The position numbers and the translations under genes are program-made. Below, one piece after another: positions 26,464-34,101 of a stretch of 64,000 nt of DNA. Origin of the DNA: JAFIEN01 sp051859505 (GTDB lineage: Bacteria > Pseudomonadota > Alphaproteobacteria > Rhodobacterales > Rhodobacteraceae). Every line of letters starts with the position of its first letter. Position 1 is the stretch's first letter. The notes beneath the pieces are model-generated. The model was not told the DNA's origin. It worked only from the letters and a program-made list of their open reading frames with translations, and did no database searches. The DNA lies in the NCBI GenBank assembly GCA_051859505.1, contig JBHYFN010000008.1:51007-115006 (forward strand), read 5' to 3'.

Positions 26464-27137
26464 CAGGCCGCACGACCCGCGCCGGCAGCCTGTGCGAAAG
26501 CGGCGATCCGTGCCGGATCCTTGACCCCCGGAGCGCTTTCCACCCCCGAGGACACATCCACCTGCCGCGCCCCCGTCATCGCGATCGCCTCGGCCACGTT
26601 GTCGGGCGTGAGCCCACCGGCCAGCATCCACGGCACCGGCCAGCGCCGCCCGGCGATCAGGCGCCAGTCGAAGGCCAGGCCGTTGCCACCCGGAAGGGGC
26701 GCGTTGCGCGGTGGCCGGGCATCGACGAGGATCTGGTCGGCCACCGGGAAATAGCTTTCCAGAAGCTCGAGATCCGGGGCCTCGGCCAGGCCGACCGCCT
26801 TCATCACCGGCAGCCGCGTATGGGCGCGCACGGCGGCCACACGGGCCGGGGACTCGTGGCCATGCAACTGCACGATATCCAGCGGCACCCTTTCCAGGAC
26901 GGCATCAAGCGCCGCATCATCGGGGTCGACGAAAAGGCCGACCTTGGCGATACCGGGCGGGACATGCGCGGCAAGCTCGGCGGCTTGCCCGATGCTCACG
27001 GCCCGGGGCGAGGGCGGAAAGAACACCAGCCCGACATAGGCCGCCCCTGCCCGCACGGCGGCATCAACCGTGGCGGCATCGCGCAGGCCACAGATCTTGA
27101 CCCTGACCGGGCCGGCGAAAGCTGGTGCTGCCGACAT
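26463..27137 (-). CDS. trpF: phosphoribosylanthranilate isomerase
   Basis: A 224-residue TIM-barrel TrpF. VRVKICGLRDAATVDAA holds the catalytic Cys, GLVFFPPSPRAVS and VQLHGHESPARV are family signatures, and MLAGGLTPDNVAEAI plus VDVSSGVESAPGVKDPARI close the barrel with the catalytic Asp. It converts N-(5'-phosphoribosyl)anthranilate to CdRP. The start at 27137 gives the normal length; the extended frame runs back through lapA. It lies 4 nt after lapA and overlaps the sulfotransferase start. Confidence 0.96.
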   Translation of the reverse strand: MSAAPAFAGPVRVKICGLRDAATVDAAVRAGAAYVGLVFFPPSPRAVSIGQAAELAAHVPPGIAKVGLFVDPDDAALDAVLERVPLDIVQLHGHESPARVAAVRAHTRLPVMKAVGLAEAPDLELLESYFPVADQILVDARPPRNAPLPGGNGLAFDWRLIAGRRWPVPWMLAGGLTPDNVAEAIAMTGARQVDVSSGVESAPGVKDPARIAAFAQAAGAGRAA

Positions 27138-27141
27138 CCGA

Positions 27142-27504
27142 TCAGCCGCTGCGCGCGCCGTTGTTCTCCAGCAGCGCGAGAACATCGTCCTTGCCCTCGT
27201 TGCGCTCGGTGCGCAGCCGGGCCACCTCGCGTTCCAGATCGGCCAGCTGGCGTTCCGTCGCGCGGGCGGCGGCGCGTTGCGCATGTTCGCGCACCCATTC
27301 CCAGACAAAGCCGATCATCAGGCCCACGGCAATCCCCGCGAAGATCACCACGAAAAGCGGCAGGGTCACATCCGGCGTGATGCCGAAGAGATCGGCAAAG
27401 GCCTCGGGCATGGCGCGGACCGTGACCGGCCCCCGATTGGCAAGGCCGACAATGACGAGGCACAGGGCGACGATGGCCCAGAAGGCATAACGAAGCAGTT
27501 TCAT
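27142..27504 (-). CDS. lapA: LapA/DUF1049 domain membrane protein
   Basis: A 120-residue protein with two transmembrane helices (about 4-22 and 48-70), an Arg/Glu-rich coiled coil (REHAQRAAARATERQLADLEREVARL, in part) and a disordered end. This is the LapA (YciS-type) domain layout; LapA works with LapB in control of lipopolysaccharide synthesis in enterobacteria, but the alphaproteobacterial role is inferred. The gene order ihfB-lapA-trpF is common in this group. It lies 10 nt after ihfB and 4 nt before trpF, consistent with one operon. Confidence 0.85.
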   Translation of the reverse strand: MKLLRYAFWAIVALCLVIVGLANRGPVTVRAMPEAFADLFGITPDVTLPLFVVIFAGIAVGLMIGFVWEWVREHAQRAAARATERQLADLEREVARLRTERNEGKDDVLALLENNGARSG

Positions 27505-27514
27505 GAACCCGACT

Positions 27515-27796
27515 TTACTTCCCGTTCAGCCGGTCGCGCAACAGCTTGCCGGTCTTGAAGAAGGGAACATGTTTCTCGGCCACCTCGACCGCCTCTCCGG
27601 TGCGCGGATTCCGGCCGATGCGCTGGTCGCGTTTCTTGACCGAAAAGGCGCCGAACCCGCGCAATTCGACCCGGTGCCCCTCGACCATCGCCATGGTGAT
27701 TTCCTCGAAGATCGTGTTGACGATCTTTTCGACGTCGCGCTGATAGAGATGCGGGTTTTCGTCGGCGATCCTCTGGATCAATTCGGAGCGGATCAT
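27515..27796 (-). CDS. ihfB: integration host factor subunit beta
   Basis: A 93-residue HU/IHF family protein. MIRSELIQRIADENPHLYQ, GRNPRTGEAVEVAEKHVPFF and a C-terminal KLLRDRLNG are typical of IHF-beta, including the GRNP DNA-intercalating proline arm. With IhfA it bends DNA at promoters and recombination sites. A frame that appears to join it to rpsA arises only from the N run in rpsA and is not real. A 331-nt spacer separates it from rpsA. Confidence 0.96.
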   Translation of the reverse strand: MIRSELIQRIADENPHLYQRDVEKIVNTIFEEITMAMVEGHRVELRGFGAFSVKKRDQRIGRNPRTGEAVEVAEKHVPFFKTGKLLRDRLNGK

Positions 27797-28007
27797 CGGT
27801 ATGTCTTCCCCCTGGTGAGTCGTTCGGCAGCCGCAGGTTCCCTCCCGCTTTCGTGCGACTATACGCGGCAAGTCATGATCGCGAAATAGCCTGCTTTCGG
27901 GGCGCGCTGCGGAAAACCGGGGAAAGTGCCCCTGCCTGCGCGGCTTCGGGGCCGGGGCGCGCGGGCAGCGTCCCGGCAACCATCCGGGTGAAGCTGGCCC
28001 CGCCCCA

Positions 28008-28039
28008 CCCGCCAGGGGCGATTCGGGGCCCCTGGCGGG
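28008..28039. repeat. perfect 12-bp hairpin upstream of ihfB
   Basis: Arms CCCGCCAGGGGC (28008-28019) and GCCCCTGGCGGG (28028-28039) around 8 nt. It lacks U tracts on either strand, so it is more likely a structured spacer or protein site than a terminator. Confidence 0.6.
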
Positions 28040-28060
28040 CGCGGCATGGGCCGCCCGCGC

Positions 28061-28099
28061 AAAGAGAAAGGCCCCCGCCGCGATCTGCGACGGGGGCCT
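28061..28099 (-). terminator. rpsA intrinsic terminator
   Basis: On the minus strand a 9-bp stem AGGCCCCCG/CGGGGGCCT (28099-28091 with 28077-28069) is followed directly by TTTCTCTTT. It lies 29 nt after the rpsA stop and ends the S1 transcript before ihfB. Confidence 0.85.
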
Positions 28100-28127
28100 C
28101 ATGCGGCAACGGAAGTTGCCGGTTTTC

Positions 28128-29815
28128 CTAGCGGTCGCCCTTGAGCGCGGCGCCCAGGATATCGCCCAGGCTCGCGCCCGAGTCGGAGGAGCCATACTGC
28201 TCGACCGCTTCCTTCTCTTCGGCGATNNNNNNNNNNCGCGCGCCTTGATCGACAGGCCCAGCTTGCGGGTCTTGCTGTCGATATTGGTCACGCGCACATC
28301 GACCTTGTCACCGACCTGGAAGCGTTCGGGACGCTGCTCGGAACGGTCGCGCGACAGGTCGGACCGGCGGATGAAGGACTTCATCCCCTCGTATTCGACC
28401 TCGATCCCGCCATCCTCGATCTTGCTGACCGAGACGGTGATGATCGAGCCGCGCTTCACGCCGCCCACGGCATCGGCAAAGGGGTCGCCGTCAAGCGCCT
28501 TGATCGAGAGCGAGATCCGCTCCTTCTCGACATCCACTTCGGTGACCTTGGCCTTGACCATGTCGCCCTTGCGGAAATCGCCGATCACATCCTCGCCCCG
28601 GCCTTCCCAGGTCAGGTCGGACAGATGCACCATGCCGTCGATATCGCCTTCCAGCCCGATGAACAGGCCGAATTCGGTGATGTTCTTGACCTCGCCCTCG
28701 ACCTCGGTCCCCTCGGGATGGGTCTCGGCAAAGACTTCCCACGGGTTGCGCATCGTCTGCTTGAGGCCGAGCGACACACGGCGCTTGGCGCTGTCGATCT
28801 CGAGCACCATCACCTCGACCTCCTGAGAGGTGGAGACGATCTTGCCGGGATGGACGTTCTTCTTGGTCCAGCTCATTTCCGAGACATGGACCAGCCCCTC
28901 GACCCCCGGTTCCAGCTCCACGAAGGCGCCGTAATCGGTGATGTTGGTCACGCGGCCGGTATGGGTCGATTCCAGCGGGAACTTGCGTTCCACCGCATCC
29001 CACGGATCTTCCTGCAGCTGCTTCATGCCCAGGCTGATGCGATGGGTTTCGCGGTTGATCTTGATGACCTGCACCTTGATCGTCTCGCCGATCGAGACGA
29101 TTTCCGACGGGTGGTTGACCCGGCGCCACGCCATGTCGGTGACATGCAGCAGGCCGTCCACACCGCCCAGATCGACGAAGGCGCCGTATTCGGTGATGTT
29201 CTTGACCACACCGTCCACGACCTGACCCTCGGTCAGGTTGCCGATCACCTCGGCGCGCTGTTCGGCACGCGACTCTTCCAGGATCGCACGGCGCGAGACG
29301 ACGATATTGCCCCGCCGACGGTCCATCTTGAGGATCTGGAACGGCTGCTTGAGGCCCATGAGCGGGCCGGCATCGCGCACCGGGCGCACATCGACCTGAG
29401 AGCCGGGCAGGAAGGCCACGGCACCGCCCAGATCGACGGTGAAGCCGCCCTTGACGCGGCCGAAGATCGCGCCTTCGACACGGTCCTCTTTCTCGAAGGC
29501 CTTTTCCAGACGGTCCCAGGCCTCTTCGCGCCGGGCCATCTCGCGGCTGATGACAGCCTCGCCCCGGGCGTTCTCGACCTGGCGCAGGAACACCTCGACC
29601 TCGTCACCGACGGTGATCGAAGGAGCCTCGCCGGGATTTGCGAATTCCTTGATATCGACGCGGCCTTCCATCTTGTAGCCGACGTCGATGATGGCCTGTC
29701 CCGCCTCGATGGCGATGACCTTGCCCTTGACGACACTGCCTTCACTCGGCGTGTCGATCTCGAAGCTTTCGTTCAGGAGGGCTTCGAAATCCTCCATGGT
29801 TGCTTTGGCGCACAT
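28128..29815 (-). CDS. rpsA: 30S ribosomal protein S1, interrupted by an assembly gap
   Basis: A six-repeat S1 protein that unwinds and delivers mRNA to the 30S subunit. The six OB-type S1 domains run from about residue 28 to 525 (for example VVDGVVKNITEYGAFVDLGG and VEGEVKNITEFGLFIGLEG). Ten Ns at 28227-28236 interrupt the gene near its 3' end. Beyond the gap the expected S1 tail is present (IAEEKEAVEQYGSSDSGAS, then LGDILGAALKGDR and TAG at 28130-28128), but in a different frame if ten bases are counted. Joining KAR-G and ATC-GCC needs two bases to read KAREIAEEKE, giving about 559 residues. The ATG at 29815 has AAGGAT 11 nt upstream. Confidence 0.93.
28227..28236. other. assembly gap (10 N)
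   Basis: Ten undetermined bases inside rpsA. The flanking S1 reading frames agree only if the true length is 2 modulo 3, so ten is a placeholder, not a measured size. Confidence 0.97.
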
Positions 29816-29840
29816 GCGTGTTCAGTATCCTTGCATCTTG

Positions 29841-29918
29841 GTTTTCCGGCCATGCGGTTGTCTCCGCCGGTCTTGCTCGTGGGGTCGTTACCGGGTCGTC
29901 ACAGGCTGGCCGGAAAAC
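29841..29918 (-). promoter_or_regulatory. long-range stem in the rpsA 5' leader
   Basis: Perfect 12-nt complementary arms at 29918-29907 (GTTTTCCGGCCA on the minus strand) and 29852-29841 (TGGCCGGAAAAC) enclose 54 nt and end 25 nt before the rpsA start codon. The 5' arm overlaps the U tract of the hairpin at 29914-29941. S1 is known to autoregulate its translation in E. coli; a comparable role here is inference. Confidence 0.55.
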
Positions 29919-29941
29919 AAAGAGGGCCGGTTGCCCGACCC
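29914..29941 (-). terminator. intrinsic-terminator-like hairpin upstream of rpsA
   Basis: On the minus strand GGGTCGG-GCAA-CCGGCCC (7 bp with one G-U, GNRA loop; 29941-29924) is followed by TCTTTGTTTT. No minus-strand gene lies upstream to be terminated: the next feature is a plus-strand gene. It is therefore either an attenuator in the rpsA leader or the leftover terminator of a lost upstream gene. Confidence 0.6.
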
Positions 29942-29989
29942 TGCTCAAGTTCTCATGCCCGCAGGTGTCATCCCCGCTTCGACAGCTGC

Positions 29990-30018
29990 CGCATACAGCC
30001 TTGTGCCCCTCATGGCAA
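29990..30018 (-). promoter_or_regulatory. possible rpsA promoter
   Basis: On the minus strand TTGCCA (30018-30013) and TATGCG (29995-29990) are separated by 17 nt. Both boxes deviate from consensus. If used, the leader would be about 165 nt and contain both the hairpin and the long-range stem. Confidence 0.3.
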
Positions 30019-30113
30019 GCCTGTGATGAAATGGTTGCAACGCCCCGCCCGCCGCGAGAGACTGCGGCGGATCGGCCCTTTCGCCGGTCACAGGGGCATG
30101 ATGATATCCGCGC

Positions 30114-30932
30114 ATGTCGCATGTGAGCATTGCCACCCTCTCGGTTTCGCGCTTCCCGACCTACAACCTTGCTTCGCTGGTCGAGCTCTGGCGCGCGCGC
30201 GGGATCACGGTGAGCATCGGCAAGAGGTTCAACCAGAACGCCGATCTGGGCCTGCTGCATTACGACCGCAGCCGGATCGACCCGGCGACGGTGCCCCCCG
30301 GGCCGAAGGGGCGTCCGGTGCTGAACGGAAAGGTGCTTGATATCACCAAGCGCGCGCTCAGCACGCTCGAGGTGCGGCGCGACGACGGCTGGGACGGGCC
30401 GGTGATCGTCAAGTCCAACCTCAACCATTTCGGAATGCCGGAAAGACGGCCCGAGACATCCGACCGCGCGGCAAGCAACCGCCGCCGCATGGCCGAGATC
30501 AGCTGGCGATCCGCCCGCCTGTTGCCGCATCGGACCTATCCGGTGCTGGATCATACGCGCCTTGTGCCGCACTGGGTCTGGGACGATCCCGCCTGCATCG
30601 TGGAACGCCTTGTGACCGAGAGGGAGGGCAAGGCCTTCGTCCTGCGCGGCTGGCTGTTTCTGGGCGATATCGGCACCGGATGGATCATCACCTCCAACCG
30701 GGCCATGGTCCGGCTAAGCTCCTCGGCCTCCTTCCGCGTGACCGAGGATCATCCGGCCGAGTTGCAAGAGATCCGGCGCCGGCTGGGCTTCGATTTCGGC
30801 AAGTTCGACTATGTCATTCAGGACGGCAAACCGGTCGTCTTCGATTTCAACAAGACGCCGGGCCTGCATGGCATCGGCATGGGGCCCGGCCTGAGAAAGA
30901 TCAGCCAGGGGATCGACAGCTACCTTGCCTGA
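30114..30932 (+). CDS. ATP-grasp-like protein of unknown function
   Basis: A 272-residue protein. The second half resembles the ATP-grasp fold: a VIVKSNLNHFG strand at about 102-112 with a candidate nucleotide-contacting Lys, WDDPACIVERLVTERE as a hinge strand, and near the C-terminus FDYVIQDGKPVVFDFNKTPG, where the D-x-N pair matches the metal-binding end of ATP-grasp enzymes. The N-terminal domain (YNLASLVELWRARGITVSIG) would be the substrate-binding preATP-grasp part. It would form an acyl-phosphate with an amine or acid partner; substrate unknown. It lies tail to tail with an exported-protein gene 20 nt away. Its 3' quarter is duplicated at 32138-32330. Confidence 0.75.
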   Translation: MSHVSIATLSVSRFPTYNLASLVELWRARGITVSIGKRFNQNADLGLLHYDRSRIDPATVPPGPKGRPVLNGKVLDITKRALSTLEVRRDDGWDGPVIVKSNLNHFGMPERRPETSDRAASNRRRMAEISWRSARLLPHRTYPVLDHTRLVPHWVWDDPACIVERLVTEREGKAFVLRGWLFLGDIGTGWIITSNRAMVRLSSSASFRVTEDHPAELQEIRRRLGFDFGKFDYVIQDGKPVVFDFNKTPGLHGIGMGPGLRKISQGIDSYLA

Positions 30933-32137
30933 CGGCGCGGGGCGTCTGCCGATCAGGACCTGGGCAGAAACACCATGTCCCCCCTCATCACGGCCCTGTA
31001 CAAGGTATCATAGGCGCGGTTCGGCGCTGCGAGACTGGACCAGTCCGGATCGGCGGCAAGGGTCATGACAAGCACTGTCGGCCCCTCGCCCACCAGCTCG
31101 AATTCGGGCTGCCATCCGGTTCTGTCGGCAAAGCTGCCGTCGAAAACGGTCGAGGGCTCGCTTTCCCAGGCGCCTGCAATATGAGCGGCCGCATCGCGGG
31201 CTGCATCGGCATCGGGAAAGACAAGGACGACCTGCCCGATATGTTCGGTGTCGGTGAAGCGGTCGATCAGCGCGGCGGCGGTCCAGGGCACTTCGCGCCG
31301 CGCGGGCGTCAAGTCGGGGCTGAGCGGGATGAAGGCCTGCACGACCGGCAGGCCCGAGGCTTCGACCCCCTCCAGCAGGGCAGCCATGGCAGGATCCTCG
31401 GCAATCGAGGGCTGCCCCTCGGACATGAAGGCCAGCACCGGCTCCCAGACCGGCCCCTGCACCACCATGTCCCCCATGATGCCGACGCGCGAGGACAGTC
31501 CAACCCCACCGCTGAACAGATGCCTGCGATCGCGGTTTTCAAGGTCGGTCGTTCCGTCCTCGCCCCGCCCCCAGGCAGGATAGGGCGCATCCGCGCGCGC
31601 TTCATAGCCGTTGGCCTCGAGGACGGGGCCGATCCCCTCGGCGACTCCGGGCCTGAGGCGGAAAAGCAGATAGGTCTCCCAGGGCGGGGACAGCTCGAGG
31701 CTCTGGCGCAAGTCGCGCAGTTCGAACCCGACCTGCCCGGACCATTGGGTCTCGGTCCCGACAGTCACGTACCATGACAGTGTGGACAGGTTGGCCCGCA
31801 ACGCCCCACCATTGGGGCCGGCCCACACTCCATGCTCCTCCATACCGGCCAGGGCGGCAGACAGGGCCGCCGCCTCGTGATCCACGAAATGCACAGACAC
31901 ATACCCCATGTCGTCCGTCATGAAGTAGGCCGGCACGGCCTCAAGCATCCCGCGCAGGGCGCCTTCGGCCGGGGCCGGGGCCTCCTCCCCGCGCAGATCT
32001 GCCGAAAACGACAGCACCGCCACCCCCGCCGCAAGCCCGATGGCCGGAATCCTCAATGCCGTTGAACGCAAGCTCATCTCTCAATTCCTCCGAAAAAAGC
32101 CCCAGGATCCTAGCCGCCACCCGGCGCGGCGGGCAAG
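30701..32137. repeat. tandem duplication unit 1 (1437 bp)
   Basis: First copy of a direct tandem duplication. It begins at GGCCATGG inside the ATP-grasp gene and ends with the GGCGCGGCGGGCAAG stretch upstream of the first exported-protein gene. The second copy follows without spacer at 32138. Confidence 0.85.
30953..32077 (-). CDS. exported protein of unknown function, copy A
   Basis: A 374-residue protein with an N-terminal hydrophobic segment typical of a signal peptide (IPAIGLAAGVAVLSFSADL). The mature part starts with an APAPAEGALRGMLEAVPAYF segment and contains a VHFVDHEAAAL stretch, GDMVVQGPVWEPVLAFMS in the centre and LVMTLAADPDWSSL near the end. I recognise no domain; a periplasmic or envelope location is likely. 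GGAGGAATT precedes the ATG. Paralogue of the gene at 32370-33494: same length, alignable without gaps, roughly two thirds identical by eye. Convergent with the ATP-grasp-like gene. Confidence 0.82.
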   Translation of the reverse strand: MSLRSTALRIPAIGLAAGVAVLSFSADLRGEEAPAPAEGALRGMLEAVPAYFMTDDMGYVSVHFVDHEAAALSAALAGMEEHGVWAGPNGGALRANLSTLSWYVTVGTETQWSGQVGFELRDLRQSLELSPPWETYLLFRLRPGVAEGIGPVLEANGYEARADAPYPAWGRGEDGTTDLENRDRRHLFSGGVGLSSRVGIMGDMVVQGPVWEPVLAFMSEGQPSIAEDPAMAALLEGVEASGLPVVQAFIPLSPDLTPARREVPWTAAALIDRFTDTEHIGQVVLVFPDADAARDAAAHIAGAWESEPSTVFDGSFADRTGWQPEFELVGEGPTVLVMTLAADPDWSSLAAPNRAYDTLYRAVMRGDMVFLPRS

Positions 32138-32330
32138 GGCCATGGCCCGGCCAGGCTCCTCTGCCTCCCTCCGCGTGACCGAGGATCATCCGGCCGAGTT
32201 GCAGGGTATCCGGCGCCGGCTGGGCTTCGATTTCCGCAAGTTCGACCATGTCATGCAGGACGGCAAAGCGGTCGTCTTCGATTTCAACAAGACGCCGGGC
32301 CTGCACGGGATCGACAGCTACCTTGCCTGA
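32138..32330 (+). pseudogene. 3' fragment of the ATP-grasp-like gene
   Basis: Homologous to 30701-30932 of the intact gene: SASLRVTEDHPAELQ, IRRRLGFDFRKFDHVMQDG, then FDFNKTPGLHGIDSYLA and TGA. It lacks the first about 195 codons and any plausible start or ribosome site. It also misses 39 nt (13 codons, GIGMGPGLRKISQ in the parent) in frame, between the short repeats GGCATC and GGGATC. Product of the tandem duplication whose left breakpoint lay inside the gene. Confidence 0.85.
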
Positions 32331-32369
32331 GGCCCCGCGCCGTCAGAGCGAAGGCGCGGGGATCCGCGG

Positions 32370-33494
32370 TCAGGACCGGGGCAGAAAGACCATGTCCCGC
32401 ATCATCAGGGCCCTGTACAAGGTCTCGTAGGCGCTGTTCGGCGACATGAGACTGGACCAGTCGGGATCGGCGGCAAGGGTCATGACAAGCACTGTCGGCC
32501 CCTCGCCCACCAGCTCGAAATCGGGCTGCCATCCGGTATTGTCGGCATAGCTGACCTGGAAAACGGTCGAGGGCTCGTTGTCCCAGGCCGCGGCGATGTG
32601 ATCGGCCGCATCGCGGGCCGTATCGAGATCGGGAAAGACCAGCACCAGCTGCCCGACCTGTTTCCTGATCGTGAAGCCGTCGATCAGCGCGGCGGCGGTC
32701 CAGGGCACCTCTCCTGCATCGACCAGCATCTCGGGCTTCAGCGGGATGAAGGCCTGCACGACCGGCAGGCCCCAGGCTTCGAGACCCTCCAGAAGGGCAG
32801 CCATGGCAGGAACATCGGCAGCCGAGGGCTGCCCGTCGGACATGAAGGCCAGCACCGGCAGCCAGACCGGCCCCTGCACCACCATATCCCCCATGACGCC
32901 GACGCGCGTGGACCGTCCCATCTCGCCGCCGAACGGATGCATGGGATCGCGGTTCGCAAGGTCCATCATCCTGTCCTCGCCCCGCCCCCAGGCCAGATGC
33001 GGCGCGGCCGGGCGCGGCTCATAGCCGTTGGCCTCGAGGACCGGGCCGATCCCTTCCGTGACACCGGGTTTCATCCGCAGAAGCAGATAGGACTCTCCGG
33101 GCAGGGACAGCTCGAGGCTCTGGCGCATGTCTTGCGGGTCGAAGCCTATCTGCGCGCGCCATTCGCCCTCGATCCCGTACATCAGGAACCGCTGCAAGGC
33201 GCTCACACTGGCCCGCACCGTCCCACCATGGGGGCCGGCCCACATTTCATGCGCGCCCGTGCCGGACAGAGCGACAGACATGGCCGCCGCTTCGTGATCG
33301 ACGAAATGCAGATGCTCGGACCCGCTGCCGGTTGTGACGAAATAGGCCGGCACGGCCTCAAGCATCCCGCGCAGCGCGCTTTCGCCCGGTGCCGGAGCCT
33401 CGTCCCCGCGCAGATCGGCCGAGAACGACAGCAACGCCACCCCCGCCGCAAGCCCGATGGTCGGAAGTTTCACTGCCGTTGAACCCAAGCCCAT
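32370..33494 (-). CDS. exported protein of unknown function, copy B
   Basis: A 374-residue paralogue of the gene at 30953-32077 with the same signal segment (LPTIGLAAGVALLSFSADL) and conserved blocks (LRGMLEAVPAYF, FVDHEAAA, GIGPVLEANGYE, GDMVVQGPVW, LVMTLAADPDWSSL). Residues about 55-115 and 170-200 are most diverged, while the C-terminal 60 residues are nearly identical. GGAGGAATT sits at the same distance from the ATG as in copy A. The start at 33494 is preferred over 33539 because it matches copy A. Both copies look intact, so both may be functional. Confidence 0.82.
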   Translation of the reverse strand: MGLGSTAVKLPTIGLAAGVALLSFSADLRGDEAPAPGESALRGMLEAVPAYFVTTGSGSEHLHFVDHEAAAMSVALSGTGAHEMWAGPHGGTVRASVSALQRFLMYGIEGEWRAQIGFDPQDMRQSLELSLPGESYLLLRMKPGVTEGIGPVLEANGYEPRPAAPHLAWGRGEDRMMDLANRDPMHPFGGEMGRSTRVGVMGDMVVQGPVWLPVLAFMSDGQPSAADVPAMAALLEGLEAWGLPVVQAFIPLKPEMLVDAGEVPWTAAALIDGFTIRKQVGQLVLVFPDLDTARDAADHIAAAWDNEPSTVFQVSYADNTGWQPDFELVGEGPTVLVMTLAADPDWSSLMSPNSAYETLYRALMMRDMVFLPRS

Positions 33495-33656
33495 CTTCCA
33501 ATTCCTCCATGAAAAATTCGCCGCCAGCCTAGTCTTCACCCGGCGCGGCGGGCAAGCGCTTTGACTTCTGCGGCCAGCCCGTTACTTTCCCCCGGCGGAA
33601 GTCGCGCTCACCGAACCGATGCGCGGGCGGCCTCAAGACAAAATCGGGGACAGGAC

Positions 33657-33998
33657 ATGGCAGATCACATAACGATCCGGCCCGCGCCGGGCGCGTGGGT
33701 CATACGTGCGGGGGGGGCGGTGCTGGGGGAAACGACCCGGGCGCTGGAGCTGACCGAGGTGGGCTATGCCCCGGTGATCTATTTCCCGCGCGAAGACCTT
33801 GCCATGGCATTCTTCGAGCGCTCGGAAACCGTTTCGACCTGCCCGCACAAGGGCACGGCGCAGCATTATTCCATCATGGGCCGCAACGGCCCCATCGCGG
33901 ATGCGGCCTGGTCCTACGAATCACCCATTCCGGCTGTCGAGGCGATACAGGGCCATATTGCCTTCTATCCGGGCAAGGTGGCCGTGGAACAGCTTTGA
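33657..33998 (+). CDS. DUF427 domain protein
   Basis: A 113-residue single DUF427 domain: GAWVIRAGGAVLGETTRALE, VIYFPREDLAMAFFERSE, the conserved CPHKGTAQHYSI and AAWSYESPIPAVEAIQGHIA with FYPGKV. The conserved Cys-Pro-His-Lys-Gly is the family signature; the molecular role is not settled. GGGGACAGGA precedes the ATG at 33657; the longer frame to 33561 reads through low-complexity sequence. Lies just outside the right border of the duplication. Confidence 0.92.
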   Translation: MADHITIRPAPGAWVIRAGGAVLGETTRALELTEVGYAPVIYFPREDLAMAFFERSETVSTCPHKGTAQHYSIMGRNGPIADAAWSYESPIPAVEAIQGHIAFYPGKVAVEQL

Positions 33999-34022
33999 AG
34001 CCGCCCCTCGGGGCAAAAATGC

Positions 34023-34036
34023 TTGACAGGCTGTCA
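34023..34036 (+). promoter_or_regulatory. TGACAG palindrome and -35-like box
   Basis: TGACAG-G-CTGTCA (34024-34036) is a perfect palindrome overlapping a TTGACA at 34023-34028, 66 nt before the LuxR/hydrolase start. No convincing -10 box follows at 16-18 nt, as expected for an activator-dependent promoter. Confidence 0.35.
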
Positions 34037-34057
34037 GACCGGCGGGACGCTTTGGTG

Positions 34058-34067
34058 CCCCATGGGG
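34058..34067 (+). promoter_or_regulatory. CCCCATGGGG palindrome upstream of the LuxR/hydrolase gene
   Basis: A 10-nt palindrome CCCCATGGGG, 35 nt before the ATG at 34102. It resembles the larger TACCCCA/TGGGGTA palindrome downstream of the same gene and may be an operator for its own product. Confidence 0.35.
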
Positions 34068-34101
34068 TGGTTCTGCTCGGCGGTACAGGGTTTGGCAATG
34101 T

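Larger units (their letters stand above)
27797..28127 (-). other. gene-free spacer between rpsA and ihfB
   Basis: No credible gene. It holds a 12-bp hairpin at 28008-28039 (arms CCCGCCAGGGGC and GCCCCTGGCGGG, 8-nt loop, no U tract) and the rpsA terminator at 28061-28099. The ihfB promoter should lie between about 27800 and 28000 but I could not fix its boxes. Confidence 0.6.
32138..33556. repeat. tandem duplication unit 2 (1419 bp)
   Basis: Second copy, directly abutting unit 1. It differs by a 39-nt deletion in the ATP-grasp fragment, 19 extra nt between the two genes, 2 extra nt upstream of the exported-protein gene, and many substitutions. The length balance 1437-39+19+2 = 1419 is exact. 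Confidence 0.85.

Noticed and set aside
27515..29815. 766-codon frame fusing S1 to IHF-beta
   Set aside because: The fusion exists only because ten Ns were counted as real bases; both proteins have their own starts and stops, and a terminator lies between them.
32040..32330. 96-codon ORF as an intact gene
   Set aside because: Only the part after 32138 is homologous to anything, and it is the tail of the ATP-grasp gene; the first 33 codons are the 5' region of the neighbouring gene read antisense.
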